From Gemmatimonadaceae bacterium (GTDB lineage Bacteria > Gemmatimonadota > Gemmatimonadetes > Gemmatimonadales > Gemmatimonadaceae), in NCBI GenBank assembly GCA_036496605.1, contig DASXKV010000033.1, forward strand, positions 62,001 through 126,000: a stretch of DNA of 64,000 nt. Reading direction: 5' to 3'. The stretch's first letter is position 1. Each line of letters begins with the position of its first letter. This document shows positions 43,045-51,751 of the stretch, piece by piece. Below the pieces are notes generated by a model that had not been told where the DNA came from, ran no database searches, and was given only the letters and a program-made list of their open reading frames with translations. A program made the position numbers and the translations under genes.

Positions 43045-44626
43045 ATTTCGTCAGGCGGCCAGTAATCGCGTCGGCTGCGGCTCGGGCGTCGAAGCCGTTG
43101 CTGTTCGTGAGGATGATGACCACCGCCTTGCGATCGGGAATGCGCACGAACGCATTGCGATGACCATTGGTCGTGCCGTACTCCGTAAAACGATTCACGC
43201 CATGATAGCTCTCCGCATTCCAGCCGGCGCCGCGTAGCGAAGGCTGCTGCCTAACGTCGGTCGAGCCGTCCGTCGCCGCGGTGCTGTCGACGCCGAATTC
43301 GCGATTGTGCTCGAGTGCCAACTCCCACCGATAGAGCTCGTCGACATTCGATTCCATCGGACCGTCGGGCGACACGACGGTCTTGTGCGCCCCGATCGGC
43401 GTGAAGATCCGGCGGGTCACGAGCTGATTGTACGGCGTCCCGCCCTGCTTCGATACGAGCTCGGCGAGCTGCTTTCCGCTATCGGCCCACGGGGCTTCCG
43501 CCTCGAGATACTCTCGTAAGGTCACCGAGCTGGTCGGCGTCATCGTCTGCTCGAGCGAGAACTTGCCGTCGCGAGCAAGAAGGAGCGCGGCCGTCGCGCC
43601 GAATCCGGCGGAGAGTCCACCGAGCGCGAAGTTCGGCACCGTCGTCGTCGGCATGTACTTGGCTTGTGGCGGAATGCCGTACGATCGGTCGACGAGCACC
43701 CTGCCGTTCTGGGCGACGAGGACCGTGGCGGCAGTTCCGCTGCCGATGCTCGAGAATACCGAATCGATAAAGGCGCTGCTGAATGGCGCCTCTTCGCTGG
43801 CGCGGTGCAGCACGTGCCGGTCGCCGAGGTCGTAGCGATCGCCGGGAAATAGCGTCAGGAACGGCTTGCCAGCGTCCTTAGGGTCACGGCCGCCATACAC
43901 GAATGCCTTGTTGCGCCCGATGATTTCCGCGGTATCGCCGCGGACGAGCCAAGCCGTACCCTCGTCCTCGGAGATGCCAAGGAGCTCAGAATGCTTGGGC
44001 ATGAGCGAATCGGCGAGATCGGCGAGTCGCTCACGCGCGACGACGTGCTGATCGATGGCGACGCCGCGCAGAAAGCCGAAGCCCTGCTCATAGCCGGGCG
44101 CCATGATGATCGTGTTGCCTTCACGCGCACCGCGGAGCAGATAGCTGGCGAGAATCGACGCGCCAGCCGACGAACCGCCGACCACGCCACCACGCGCGAG
44201 CACATCGTGGAACGCCTTCTCGGTTTTCGTGCCGGCGTACGAGTCGACGAGATGCCACTGCCGGCCGCCCTCGAACCAAACGCCTCCCGCGTGAGCAATG
44301 ACCGCCGCGAAGCTGTCCGTGTCGGCGAGCCTCTTGTCGACGGTGTGCAGGACGACGACGTGCTTGGCGCCAGCCGCCTTGAGCGAGCGAGTGCCCTGCC
44401 AGTCGGGAGGATACACGCTGTCGCCACCGGCGGTGGGCACGTCGATGATGAGTGCATCTGGGCCACCGGCAAGCTCGATGAACTTGCCGAGGACTTCGGG
44501 CCCTAACGAGCCACCGCCGACGACGAGCACGGAGCCATGTGCGGGGCCAACTCTCGGGGCCTGGGCGGATGCGCAGAGCGCGAACGCCAAGGGCAGGCAT
44601 GCGCCAAAAATGCGAACGCACTTCAT
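43043..44626 (-). CDS. Cyanophycinase-like (S51) exported protein fused to a degenerate beta-lactamase-like domain
   Basis: A 527-residue protein with a signal peptide (LPLAFALCASAQ). The N-terminal half is a class-I-amidotransferase-fold peptidase of the S51/cyanophycinase type: GSVLVVGGGSLGPEV, IIDVPTAGGD, then nucleophile Ser153 in VVGGSSAGASIL. The C-terminal 230 residues (ATVLVAQNGRVLVDRSYG onward, FALGGLSAGFGATAALLL, RIFTPIGAHKTVV, VVIILTNS) align with serine beta-lactamase/DD-peptidase folds, but the SxxK nucleophile and lysine are Gly337 and Ala340. So one active and one apparently inactive domain. ATG at 44626 overlaps the M1 peptidase stop (ATGA). Probable periplasmic peptide turnover. 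Confidence 0.87.
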   Translation of the reverse strand: MKCVRIFGACLPLAFALCASAQAPRVGPAHGSVLVVGGGSLGPEVLGKFIELAGGPDALIIDVPTAGGDSVYPPDWQGTRSLKAAGAKHVVVLHTVDKRLADTDSFAAVIAHAGGVWFEGGRQWHLVDSYAGTKTEKAFHDVLARGGVVGGSSAGASILASYLLRGAREGNTIIMAPGYEQGFGFLRGVAIDQHVVARERLADLADSLMPKHSELLGISEDEGTAWLVRGDTAEIIGRNKAFVYGGRDPKDAGKPFLTLFPGDRYDLGDRHVLHRASEEAPFSSAFIDSVFSSIGSGTAATVLVAQNGRVLVDRSYGIPPQAKYMPTTTVPNFALGGLSAGFGATAALLLARDGKFSLEQTMTPTSSVTLREYLEAEAPWADSGKQLAELVSKQGGTPYNQLVTRRIFTPIGAHKTVVSPDGPMESNVDELYRWELALEHNREFGVDSTAATDGSTDVRQQPSLRGAGWNAESYHGVNRFTEYGTTNGHRNAFVRIPDRKAVVIILTNSNGFDARAAADAITGRLTK

Positions 44627-46353
44627 TGATCGTTGGACAGAAGGTTGGTGTGATCGCGGAGCTTCTTGATTTGCCAAGAATCGAGAAAACTTATGTCGGG
44701 AATCGCCCGCTCGAGCGCGCGCGTCATCACGTAGAAATCTTCGTCGACCACCAGCGTTCCCTCGCGTCTCGCGCCAGCCACTCGCGTGGTGCGCCAGATC
44801 TCCGTCGGACGAAGCCACTGCCTAACGCCACCGATGGCCACGCGCACCGGCATCGCGAAACCGGGGACGACATTCGTCCAGCGATAGCGGACGATCGAAT
44901 CGGCGACGACGTACTCGAGCGTTGGGATCTGCGTCGTCATGAGATACTGCGCGAACACGGGATTGAAATCGATGCCGGCACGCCGGTTGATGTATGCCCG
45001 CACCTCGGCCCCGGTGACCGTCCGATGGTAGAACGTGCTGTTGAGGCCCCGTAGTATATCGCGCCACTTCGCGTCATCGTTGACGATCTGTCGCATCATG
45101 TGCAGCATGCTGCCGGTCTTGTAGTACATGTCGCTCGAGCCTTCCTGCTCGACGCCAAACGGCGCCACGATCGGGCGATCATTTCTGATATTCCGGCGGC
45201 TGCCGATGATGTACTTCGCGCCAGCCTCCTTCCCCGACTGGCACTCCGTGTAGAGACCCTCGGCGTAGTTGGTAAAGCCCTCCTGCACCCACATGTCCGC
45301 GGGATCCTGCGCGGTGATGTTGTTACCAAACCACTCGTGGCCGCTCTCATGGACGATGATGAAGTCCCACTTCAGTCCAAGCCCCGTCGCGGAGAGATCG
45401 CGACCCGCGTAGCCGTTCTTGTAATGATTGCCGTAGGCGATGGCGCTCTGATGCTCCATCCCGAGATGCGGCGTCTCGACAAGCTTGTAGCCATCCTGAT
45501 ACCACGGATATGGGCCGAACCAGTGCTCGAAACAGGAGAGCATCGGCTTCACCTGCTCGAACTGCTTCCGCGCCGTGTCCGCGTGATACGCGAGCGGCCA
45601 GAAATCGAGCGTGAGTCTCCCCTTCTCTCCCTGAAATGTGTCGGTGAGGTGTTCGTACACGCCGGCATTTACGGCAACGTCATAATTGTTGATCGGATTC
45701 ACGACGAACCATTCGTAGGTTGTGGTGCCATCGGCATTCTTCGTCGTACTCCTCAGGCGGCCGTTCGAGACGTCGACGATCGAACTTGGCACTGTGATCG
45801 CGATGCGCTGGCTGTCGGGCTCATCGGCCCGGAAATCCTTATTCGGCCACCAGACGCTCGCCCCGATGCCTTCATTCGCCGTCGCGATCCACGGCCGGCC
45901 AAGGCTGTCATGCGTCCAGACGAAGCCGCCGTCCCAGGGCGCGCGCCGGGCAACGCGCGGCTTGCCGTGATAGTACACGCTAATCGTATCGTGAAAGCCG
46001 ACGCGAGGCACTTCCGGCATCGTCACGAAGACCGCATCGCCGTCCCGACGATAGGACAGCGAACGACCGCGCCGGATGATGCTGTCCACGTACAGCGGCA
46101 GCCGGAGGTCGACCTGCATTTCGCTGCCAGGGGCGAGCACGCGATAAACGATCGCGTTGTATCCGCGAATGCTGCTATCCGCCGGATCGACGCGCACGTG
46201 GAGATCGTAGAAGGCGGCGTCCCACCACGCGCGGTCCGCCCCATTACTCCCACGCAGCGAATCGGCGTGCGTGAATCCGGTCGAATCCTGCGCGAGGCCG
46301 ACGCAGAATGGCAACAACACGGCTGCGGCCGCCAGTCGTTTGAGATGACGCAT
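44623..46353 (-). CDS. M1-family metallopeptidase (exported aminopeptidase)
   Basis: A 576-residue protein with a signal peptide (LKRLAAAAVLLPFCVGLAQ). The zinc site is HESGHEWFGNN near residue 335, with the downstream Glu in WVQEGFTNYAEGLY, typical of gluzincin M1 aminopeptidases. The N-terminal beta domain and the central thermolysin-like domain are recognisable; the long C-terminal helical domain of classical aminopeptidase N is absent, as in many bacterial M1 proteins of 550-650 residues. It trims N-terminal residues from peptides. Its stop is coupled by ATGA to the S51-like gene, suggesting a joint peptide-degrading function. Confidence 0.94.
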   Translation of the reverse strand: MRHLKRLAAAAVLLPFCVGLAQDSTGFTHADSLRGSNGADRAWWDAAFYDLHVRVDPADSSIRGYNAIVYRVLAPGSEMQVDLRLPLYVDSIIRRGRSLSYRRDGDAVFVTMPEVPRVGFHDTISVYYHGKPRVARRAPWDGGFVWTHDSLGRPWIATANEGIGASVWWPNKDFRADEPDSQRIAITVPSSIVDVSNGRLRSTTKNADGTTTYEWFVVNPINNYDVAVNAGVYEHLTDTFQGEKGRLTLDFWPLAYHADTARKQFEQVKPMLSCFEHWFGPYPWYQDGYKLVETPHLGMEHQSAIAYGNHYKNGYAGRDLSATGLGLKWDFIIVHESGHEWFGNNITAQDPADMWVQEGFTNYAEGLYTECQSGKEAGAKYIIGSRRNIRNDRPIVAPFGVEQEGSSDMYYKTGSMLHMMRQIVNDDAKWRDILRGLNSTFYHRTVTGAEVRAYINRRAGIDFNPVFAQYLMTTQIPTLEYVVADSIVRYRWTNVVPGFAMPVRVAIGGVRQWLRPTEIWRTTRVAGARREGTLVVDEDFYVMTRALERAIPDISFLDSWQIKKLRDHTNLLSNDQ

Positions 46354-46372
46354 GCGCGAAAACTAATTACGC

Positions 46373-47590
46373 TCAGCGGCGCGATCCTATGATCTCGCGC
46401 ACGTGTCCGACGACGGAGGCGATCTCCTCTTCGGTATTGTAATAGTGGGGCGAGATCCGGAGTGCGGACGTGGTCCCTTTTCTGGCGAAGTCGATCAACC
46501 CGTACCAGCGGAGGCTGGCCGTCGTGTTGATCCCGCGACCCGCCAGTTCACCGACGAGATCGTCCGCATCCCAGTCGCGCACGTCGATTGTCACGATCGC
46601 ACACCGATCCCGGCCGCGGTCGAGGACTCGAACGTCCTCGATGGTGGCCAGTTCGCTCCGCAGGGTTGCCGCGAGGGCGGCAGCACGCCGGCCAGCGGTT
46701 CCGACACCGACGCCGCGTGCATAACGAGCAGCAGCACCGAGGCCGAGGACGAGCGCCCGCGGAAACTCCCAGTCCTCGAAGCGCTGAGCACCGTCGACGA
46801 GCTCGTATCGATCGACATCGACCCATTTGGCGCCGCGCATGTCGACGAACAACGGATGATCGCCGCGTGCGAGTGCTCCGTCCGAGACGTACATGAAACC
46901 GATGCCGCGCGGTCCGCGCAGGAATTTTCGCGCGGTAACGGAGAGATAGTCGCAACGAATCGCCGCGACGTCGATCTCCAATTGGCCGATCGCCTGACAT
47001 GCATCGACCAGATAGGGTACCCCAGCCTCTTCGCATACGGCGCCCACCGCAGCGACATCCTGCACGAGCCCGGAGTTGGTCGGTATCCAGGAGACGTGCA
47101 CGAGGCGCACGCGCTCCCGACGCAGCATCTCGCGCACCGCAGCGGCGTCGATGCCGCCTTCGGGCAGGTCGGGCGCGTGCCGGATCTCGATGCCCAGCCG
47201 CTCCACGAGCGACAGGAAGGTGATCTGGTACGAGACGTAGTCACAGTTGCTCGTGAGGATCACATCGCCGCGGCGGAAATCGAAGGCACTCATCGATTGA
47301 ACGAAGCCTGCAGTGGCGTTCGCGACGATTGCCATGTTGCGCGCGGGCGCGCGAACGAGCGCTCCGATCTCCTCGTACACTTCGGCGCTGGCATCCTCAC
47401 GAGCCTCCTCGGCTTCGTACCCGCCGATTTCGCTCTCGAGGCGGATGTGGTCATCGATGGCCCGGATCACCGGCGTCGGCATGAGAGCCGCGCCAGCATT
47501 GTTGAGATGATTGCGGTGCGCACAACCCGGCGTGTCGGTGCGCCAACGTGTGAGCTCCGCGCTCGCGACTGCAAGATGGGAAATCGCCAT
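46373..47590 (-). CDS. Aminotransferase class V-fold PLP enzyme (cysteine desulfurase/isopenicillin-N-epimerase type)
   Basis: A 405-residue cytoplasmic PLP enzyme. HLNNAGAALMP at the N-terminus, VDACQAIGQLEIDV (Asp196 and Gln199 of the cofactor site) and the Schiff-base lysine Lys222 in LSVTARKFLRGPRGIGFMYV are typical of class V. The branch shares features with SufS and with EgtE/isopenicillin-N-epimerase-like lyases; no Cys loop characteristic of SufS was identified, so desulfurase activity is uncertain. Starts at ATG 47590 with GAGGAGAG upstream; a TTG at 47596 is less likely. It lies 19 bases upstream of the M1 peptidase gene on the same strand. Confidence 0.9.
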   Translation of the reverse strand: MAISHLAVASAELTRWRTDTPGCAHRNHLNNAGAALMPTPVIRAIDDHIRLESEIGGYEAEEAREDASAEVYEEIGALVRAPARNMAIVANATAGFVQSMSAFDFRRGDVILTSNCDYVSYQITFLSLVERLGIEIRHAPDLPEGGIDAAAVREMLRRERVRLVHVSWIPTNSGLVQDVAAVGAVCEEAGVPYLVDACQAIGQLEIDVAAIRCDYLSVTARKFLRGPRGIGFMYVSDGALARGDHPLFVDMRGAKWVDVDRYELVDGAQRFEDWEFPRALVLGLGAAARYARGVGVGTAGRRAAALAATLRSELATIEDVRVLDRGRDRCAIVTIDVRDWDADDLVGELAGRGINTTASLRWYGLIDFARKGTTSALRISPHYYNTEEEIASVVGHVREIIGSRR

Positions 47591-47655
47591 CGGCAAAAAC
47601 TCTCCTCAACGCGCGGGACAACTGCGCGAAACTGGTGCTGAAGACCTAACGGCTG

Positions 47656-48150
47656 CTACGGACGGTGGGAGAGGCGCGCAAGCTCCTCGAGCTGTGTCCG
47701 GAGGGGAGTCTCGTTCCCGACGGCAAGCGCGTGAAGCGCCTCCTCGAAGACGAGTCGCTTCACTTTCCCAGTCTTGCACACGATCAACGCGACCGGAGGC
47801 CGCACGAGCTTGTAGTCCGGACCCCATTCCAGATACACACGCCACTCGAGCGGCAGCGCGCGACGCCCCGGATACGGATCGGGGAAGCCGTCGAGAACGA
47901 GCGTCCGCTCCGTCGCCGAGGGAAGCCAGGACTCGCGGAGCACTCTCGTCCACGTCGGTCCTTCGAGGCGAACAATTACGTGCGGCCGGTCGCCCCAGGA
48001 GCGACGCACCTCGAGTGTCAACAGGCGCCGGCGCCACCACAAGTATGCCCACACGGGGAACGACACCACCGCGAGCGGGGCGAGGAGCACAACGCCGAGC
48101 GCGTCGCGCGAGAGACGTATCCACAGCGGATCCTTCCGCGTAGGGGTCAC
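47656..48150 (-). CDS. Single-pass membrane protein of unknown function
   Basis: A 164-residue protein with a membrane segment at about residues 18-38 (ALGVVLLAPLAVVSFPVWAYLWW) followed by a beta-rich soluble part of about 120 residues, with SWGDRPHVIVRLEGPTWTRVLRE and WRVYLEWGPDYKLVRPPVALIV. No motif is recognised. GTG start overlaps the MarR gene stop (GTGA), so it is translationally coupled to it. Its job may be linked to whatever the MarR regulator senses. Confidence 0.8.
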   Translation of the reverse strand: MTPTRKDPLWIRLSRDALGVVLLAPLAVVSFPVWAYLWWRRRLLTLEVRRSWGDRPHVIVRLEGPTWTRVLRESWLPSATERTLVLDGFPDPYPGRRALPLEWRVYLEWGPDYKLVRPPVALIVCKTGKVKRLVFEEALHALAVGNETPLRTQLEELARLSHRP

Positions 48151-48581
48151 GATCGAAACAATGGTTCGAGCACCTCCACGGCGCGCGCGACTACCGCGGC
48201 TTGATCGGTGTCGAGCCGGTTGAGCAAATCCTCGAGCGCAGCCAGGCGATTCGCGCGCGCGACGTCGAGCGTCTTCCGTCCGGCCGCGGTCGCGCGCAAC
48301 AGTACGACGCGATTATCCGTCTGCAGAACACTCTTCTCAACGAGACCGGCGCGCACGAGCGCCTGCACGAGCCGGGTCATCGTCGGCGCGGTCACCCCTT
48401 CGGCTTTCGCGAGCTCGGTGAGACTGATCGGACCGCGATAGATGATCACCGAGAGCGCCGACAGACGCGGCGCACTCAGCCCCGACTCGTCGTCACCGCG
48501 CCGAATACGACGCAGCAGATGAATCGCAAGCGAATGCAACCGATCGGCGAGCGCGTCGCGTTCCATCTCGAGACGGCTCAC
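48147..48581 (-). CDS. MarR-family transcriptional regulator
   Basis: A 144-residue winged-helix protein. Helix-turn-helix part GPISLTELAKAEGVTAPTMTRLVQALVRAGLVEKS and wing TDNRVVLLRATAAGRKTLDVARANRL fit MarR. Acts as a ligand-responsive repressor, likely on its own operon. The GTG at 48581 overlaps the M20 peptidase stop (GTGA); internal ATG at 48566 is an alternative. The frame can be extended to 48653 but that part lies inside the peptidase gene. Confidence 0.88.
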   Translation of the reverse strand: MSRLEMERDALADRLHSLAIHLLRRIRRGDDESGLSAPRLSALSVIIYRGPISLTELAKAEGVTAPTMTRLVQALVRAGLVEKSVLQTDNRVVLLRATAAGRKTLDVARANRLAALEDLLNRLDTDQAAVVARAVEVLEPLFRS

Positions 48582-50176
48582 GGCACCGGATGCGAGCCCC
48601 ATCGTTCGCCGATTCCCGTCAGCAAGGCGGCGTACGTCTCGATCCCATCCCACAGGTTTTGAACTCTCAGATTCTCGTTCGCGGCGTGCTGATTGTCATC
48701 GTAGTTCGCGATGGGCAGTGAGACCATCGGTGCGTGTAGCACTTGCTCGAACAGGTATGCAGGCCCGCTGCCCCCAGAGGTCGGAAGGGCGAGCAATGGC
48801 TGGGGCGCGCCGTCGTTCAGCGTGGCGAGGACCGCGCGCCCGAACGGACCGTCGAGTGGCGCCCGCTGTGGCGGGTAACCGCTCTCCCACTCCAGGCGCG
48901 CGATCTTTGGATGCGCCAGCCGCAGGCCGAGTGTCGCGCTGTCGTGAATGACGAAGTACCCTTGACGCCGAATGTGATCTTCGACGAGTCGCTGCACGCG
49001 CTCTGGTGTCTGGTTAGGCACGAGTCGCAGATCGAACGAGGCGTACGCCTCGGTTGCGATCGTATTCGAGCCAGTCTCACGCACGCCGCCCACGCGGATC
49101 CCACGCACGTTGAGCGCCGGCAGCATCGTGCGCTCGGCGAGATTCGCATTGTTCGCCTCGGTGCGGGCAAGTCCGAGCACGTGTCGAAGTGTGTCGTCAT
49201 ATGATGGAAGCGCGGCGATCGCCTTTCGTTCCGCCGGCGTGATGGGACGCACGTCGTCGTAGTACCCCGCGATCTTGATGTGCCCGTCGTCGTCGCGCAT
49301 GCTCGCGATCAAGTTCGCGATGAGCGCACCGGGATTCGGTGCCCAATTGCCATAGTGGCCGCTGTGCAGCGCGTGGGTCGGTCCGTACACGGTGAGCTCG
49401 AGACCGGTGACGCCGCGCTGGCCGAACACGAGCTCCGCGCGACCGCTCGGATGCACGGGGCCGTCACAGAAAAGCCAGGCGTCACCGCTGAGAGTCGGCG
49501 CGTAGGTCTCGAGGATTTGACGAAGGTGTCCCGAGCCGGCCTCCTCTTCACCCTCGAAAAAGAGTTTCACATTTACTGATTGCTCGAGGTGTTGCGCCCG
49601 CATCGCGTCGAAAGCCGTCAGCATCGCGATGATCGACGCTTTGTCGTCACCCGCAGAGCGCGCGTAGAGACGCGACTCCGGATCGACACGCGTCCCGGAC
49701 GCTGGCGATGGGAAAGGAATCTCCTTTCCACCATCGTTGAGCGGCCGGTCGCGTAGCACCGGCGACCACGGTGGCGCGGCCCACTGCTTTGGATCGAGAG
49801 GTTGACCATCGTAGTGCGCGTACAGCACGAGCGTGCGCGTCGCTCCAGGTGACGGCAGCTCGCCGAACACCGCTGGCGGCCCGCCGGGCACCGTGAGAAG
49901 CCGCGTGTTGCGAAAGCCGCGCGTGTTCAACATGCGAATCAACAAGTCGGCGTTGCGGCGAATATTGACAGAGTCACTCGCCAGATTTGGAATGGCGAGC
50001 AGCGTTGCGAACTCGCCCAGAATGGCCGACTCGTTATGCTCACGGTAGGCCCGAGCCGCGGCGCGCACGTTCGCGCCGCTCGGGGCACTCTGAGCGACGG
50101 CATGGCCCGGCCAGGCCATGATTCCGATGGCGAAAGCCTGGAGCTGCCATTGCGAGAAGCAGAGTCTCGAGCGCAT
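48578..50176 (-). CDS. Exported M20-family metallopeptidase
   Basis: A 532-residue protein with a signal-like N-terminus (LQAFAIGIMAWPGHAVAQ). Metal ligands sit in VLYAHYDGQPLD (His and Asp), RSAGDDKASI, FEGEEEAGSGH and the late HAANENL; a lid domain is inserted in the middle. It most resembles M20 carboxypeptidase/dipeptidase proteins. Translation starts at ATG 50176, divergent from the TVP38 gene; the 118-base gap probably holds both promoters. It is first in a coupled peptidase/MarR/membrane-protein operon. Confidence 0.93.
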   Translation of the reverse strand: MRSRLCFSQWQLQAFAIGIMAWPGHAVAQSAPSGANVRAAARAYREHNESAILGEFATLLAIPNLASDSVNIRRNADLLIRMLNTRGFRNTRLLTVPGGPPAVFGELPSPGATRTLVLYAHYDGQPLDPKQWAAPPWSPVLRDRPLNDGGKEIPFPSPASGTRVDPESRLYARSAGDDKASIIAMLTAFDAMRAQHLEQSVNVKLFFEGEEEAGSGHLRQILETYAPTLSGDAWLFCDGPVHPSGRAELVFGQRGVTGLELTVYGPTHALHSGHYGNWAPNPGALIANLIASMRDDDGHIKIAGYYDDVRPITPAERKAIAALPSYDDTLRHVLGLARTEANNANLAERTMLPALNVRGIRVGGVRETGSNTIATEAYASFDLRLVPNQTPERVQRLVEDHIRRQGYFVIHDSATLGLRLAHPKIARLEWESGYPPQRAPLDGPFGRAVLATLNDGAPQPLLALPTSGGSGPAYLFEQVLHAPMVSLPIANYDDNQHAANENLRVQNLWDGIETYAALLTGIGERWGSHPVP

Positions 50177-50294
50177 GAATAGCGTGATGGATTGGTGTGG
50201 AGCGCGACGAGCACGCTCTTTCTTGCGCGAAGATAAGGCACCGTCGGCGGTGGCGCATGGCTTGCTCGTGTATTCACCACCAACTTCGCATCCA

Positions 50295-51074
50295 GTGTCT
50301 CGCACGAAGCAATCGGCGGCCCCAAAAACGGAAAGCGCGCGCAGCCCTTCTCACGACGGTAAGGAGCAGGGCGAGACTCGTGAGCCCGCAAAGCCGTCGG
50401 ACTGGATACGTGCGGGCCTGCCGATCGCCGCGCTCGCGGTGTTCATCATCATCGCCTGGCGCCACGGGTATTTCGATCTCAAGAACCCGCAGAAGCTGGG
50501 CGCGGCCGCCGAGAGCGTGCAGGACATTCCGTGGCTGGGCCCGATCTTCGTATCCGTGTATGCCGGTCTGGCGATGCTTGCCGCGCCGGTCTCGCCGCTC
50601 GCGTATGGCGCCGGCGCTGTATTTGGCGTTATCCGTGGTACGTTATTCGTTTGGATTGCGTCGCTCATCGGCGCCAGCGCGGGATACTATCTCGCACGAT
50701 CGGCCTGGTCCGGCGTCGCACGACGCCTCCTCGGCCGCTTCCACGGTAAGCTCCGGGACCTACGCCACGGCAGCGTCTTCCTCACGACTCTGCGCATGCA
50801 GCTCCTCCCGATCATGCCGTTCGGGATCTTCAATTACGGAGCGGGCGTTGGGCACCTGCCCTTTCTGCCGTTCATCTGCGGCACGGCGGTGGGCATCCTG
50901 CCAGGGACGGTCGCCGCCGTGTATGTCGGCGAGCGCGTGATGGCGGGCATCACGGGGAGCGATCGGCGCGCATTCGTCGTCGCCGGGCTCGTCGTCGCGG
51001 CGATGTTCGCGCTGTCATTCGCGCCGTCGCTCATCAAGAGGCTGCGCGGCGCGAACGACGACGAAAACGATTAG
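50295..51074 (+). CDS. TVP38/TMEM64-family (VTT) membrane protein
   Basis: An approximately 259-residue membrane protein: disordered cytoplasmic N-terminus (SRTKQSAAPKTESARS), then five membrane segments. The central block APVSPLAYGAGAVFGVIRGTLFVWIASLIGASAGYYLARSAW and MPFGIFNYGAGVGHLPFLPFICGTAVGILPG are the VTT/SNARE-associated pattern, related to DedA flippases that move undecaprenyl phosphate or phospholipids. The start is not decided: GTG at 50295 chosen; GTG at 50268 and ATG at 50187 are also in frame, none with a strong ribosome binding site. Converges with the DinB gene at 12 bases. Confidence 0.87.
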   Translation: MSRTKQSAAPKTESARSPSHDGKEQGETREPAKPSDWIRAGLPIAALAVFIIIAWRHGYFDLKNPQKLGAAAESVQDIPWLGPIFVSVYAGLAMLAAPVSPLAYGAGAVFGVIRGTLFVWIASLIGASAGYYLARSAWSGVARRLLGRFHGKLRDLRHGSVFLTTLRMQLLPIMPFGIFNYGAGVGHLPFLPFICGTAVGILPGTVAAVYVGERVMAGITGSDRRAFVVAGLVVAAMFALSFAPSLIKRLRGANDDEND

Positions 51075-51085
51075 CGAACGCTAAT

Positions 51086-51610
51086 TTACATCTCCTTCTT
51101 CTTCGCAGTTGGCGGGAGCAGGTTGTTGAGACGAAGGTAGATCGCGGACTGACTGTAGTGGTCTGCCCAATCCCCCGTCGTCAGCGTCATGATCGCGGCT
51201 CGGGTCCAGGGCTTGCCACCGAAGAAGGGGATCTGCTCGTTGAGCTTGGAGTCGTCGAGCGAAGCGAGCGACTGATCACAGAACTGGAATGTCTCCTTGA
51301 GCCGAGCGAGGAGCGCATCCTTTCCCGCGGTCGCGTCGATCTTCGTGCGAGTTGGCGCCTTGGTGCCGCTGATCGCGCCGCAGAGGTAATCGTTGCCCTG
51401 CGCGAGATGCACGACGACATCGGCGAAGCTCATCTGGGCCGGTGTCGGCTTGAAGGAGTATTTGTCCGCCGGCATCTCCTCGGCGGCAGCGATAAGGTTC
51501 TTGCCTACGTTCTGGGCGTTCTGCTTGAACGCCTCGGCGACAGGCGCCGTTTGCGCGGCGGCGACGCATGGAAGCACTGAGACTGCGAGGGCGGTCAAAA
51601 CTCGGCGCAT
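51086..51610 (-). CDS. Exported DinB-family protein
   Basis: A 174-residue protein with a signal peptide (LTALAVSVLPCVAAAQ) and a DinB four-helix domain: NLIAAAEEMPADKYSFKPTP, FADVVVHLAQGNDYLC and WADHYSQSAIYLRLNNLLPP, the last two carrying the putative metal histidines. It differs from the cytoplasmic DinB protein at 29148-29681 by its export signal. Reaction unknown. ATG at 51610; the longer open frame is a run-through of the upstream gap. Confidence 0.88.
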   Translation of the reverse strand: MRRVLTALAVSVLPCVAAAQTAPVAEAFKQNAQNVGKNLIAAAEEMPADKYSFKPTPAQMSFADVVVHLAQGNDYLCGAISGTKAPTRTKIDATAGKDALLARLKETFQFCDQSLASLDDSKLNEQIPFFGGKPWTRAAIMTLTTGDWADHYSQSAIYLRLNNLLPPTAKKKEM

Positions 51611-51751
51611 GGTCGGATCACCGGGTGGAGGTTGGATTGACGTTGAACCGGCTCGCCCTTGCTGTCTAGTGCCCGATACAAATCGCTGACTTGTACGGCG
51701 CGCGACACGGTAACCCAACGTCACGATTCCCGCCGCACAACCGTGGCGGAT

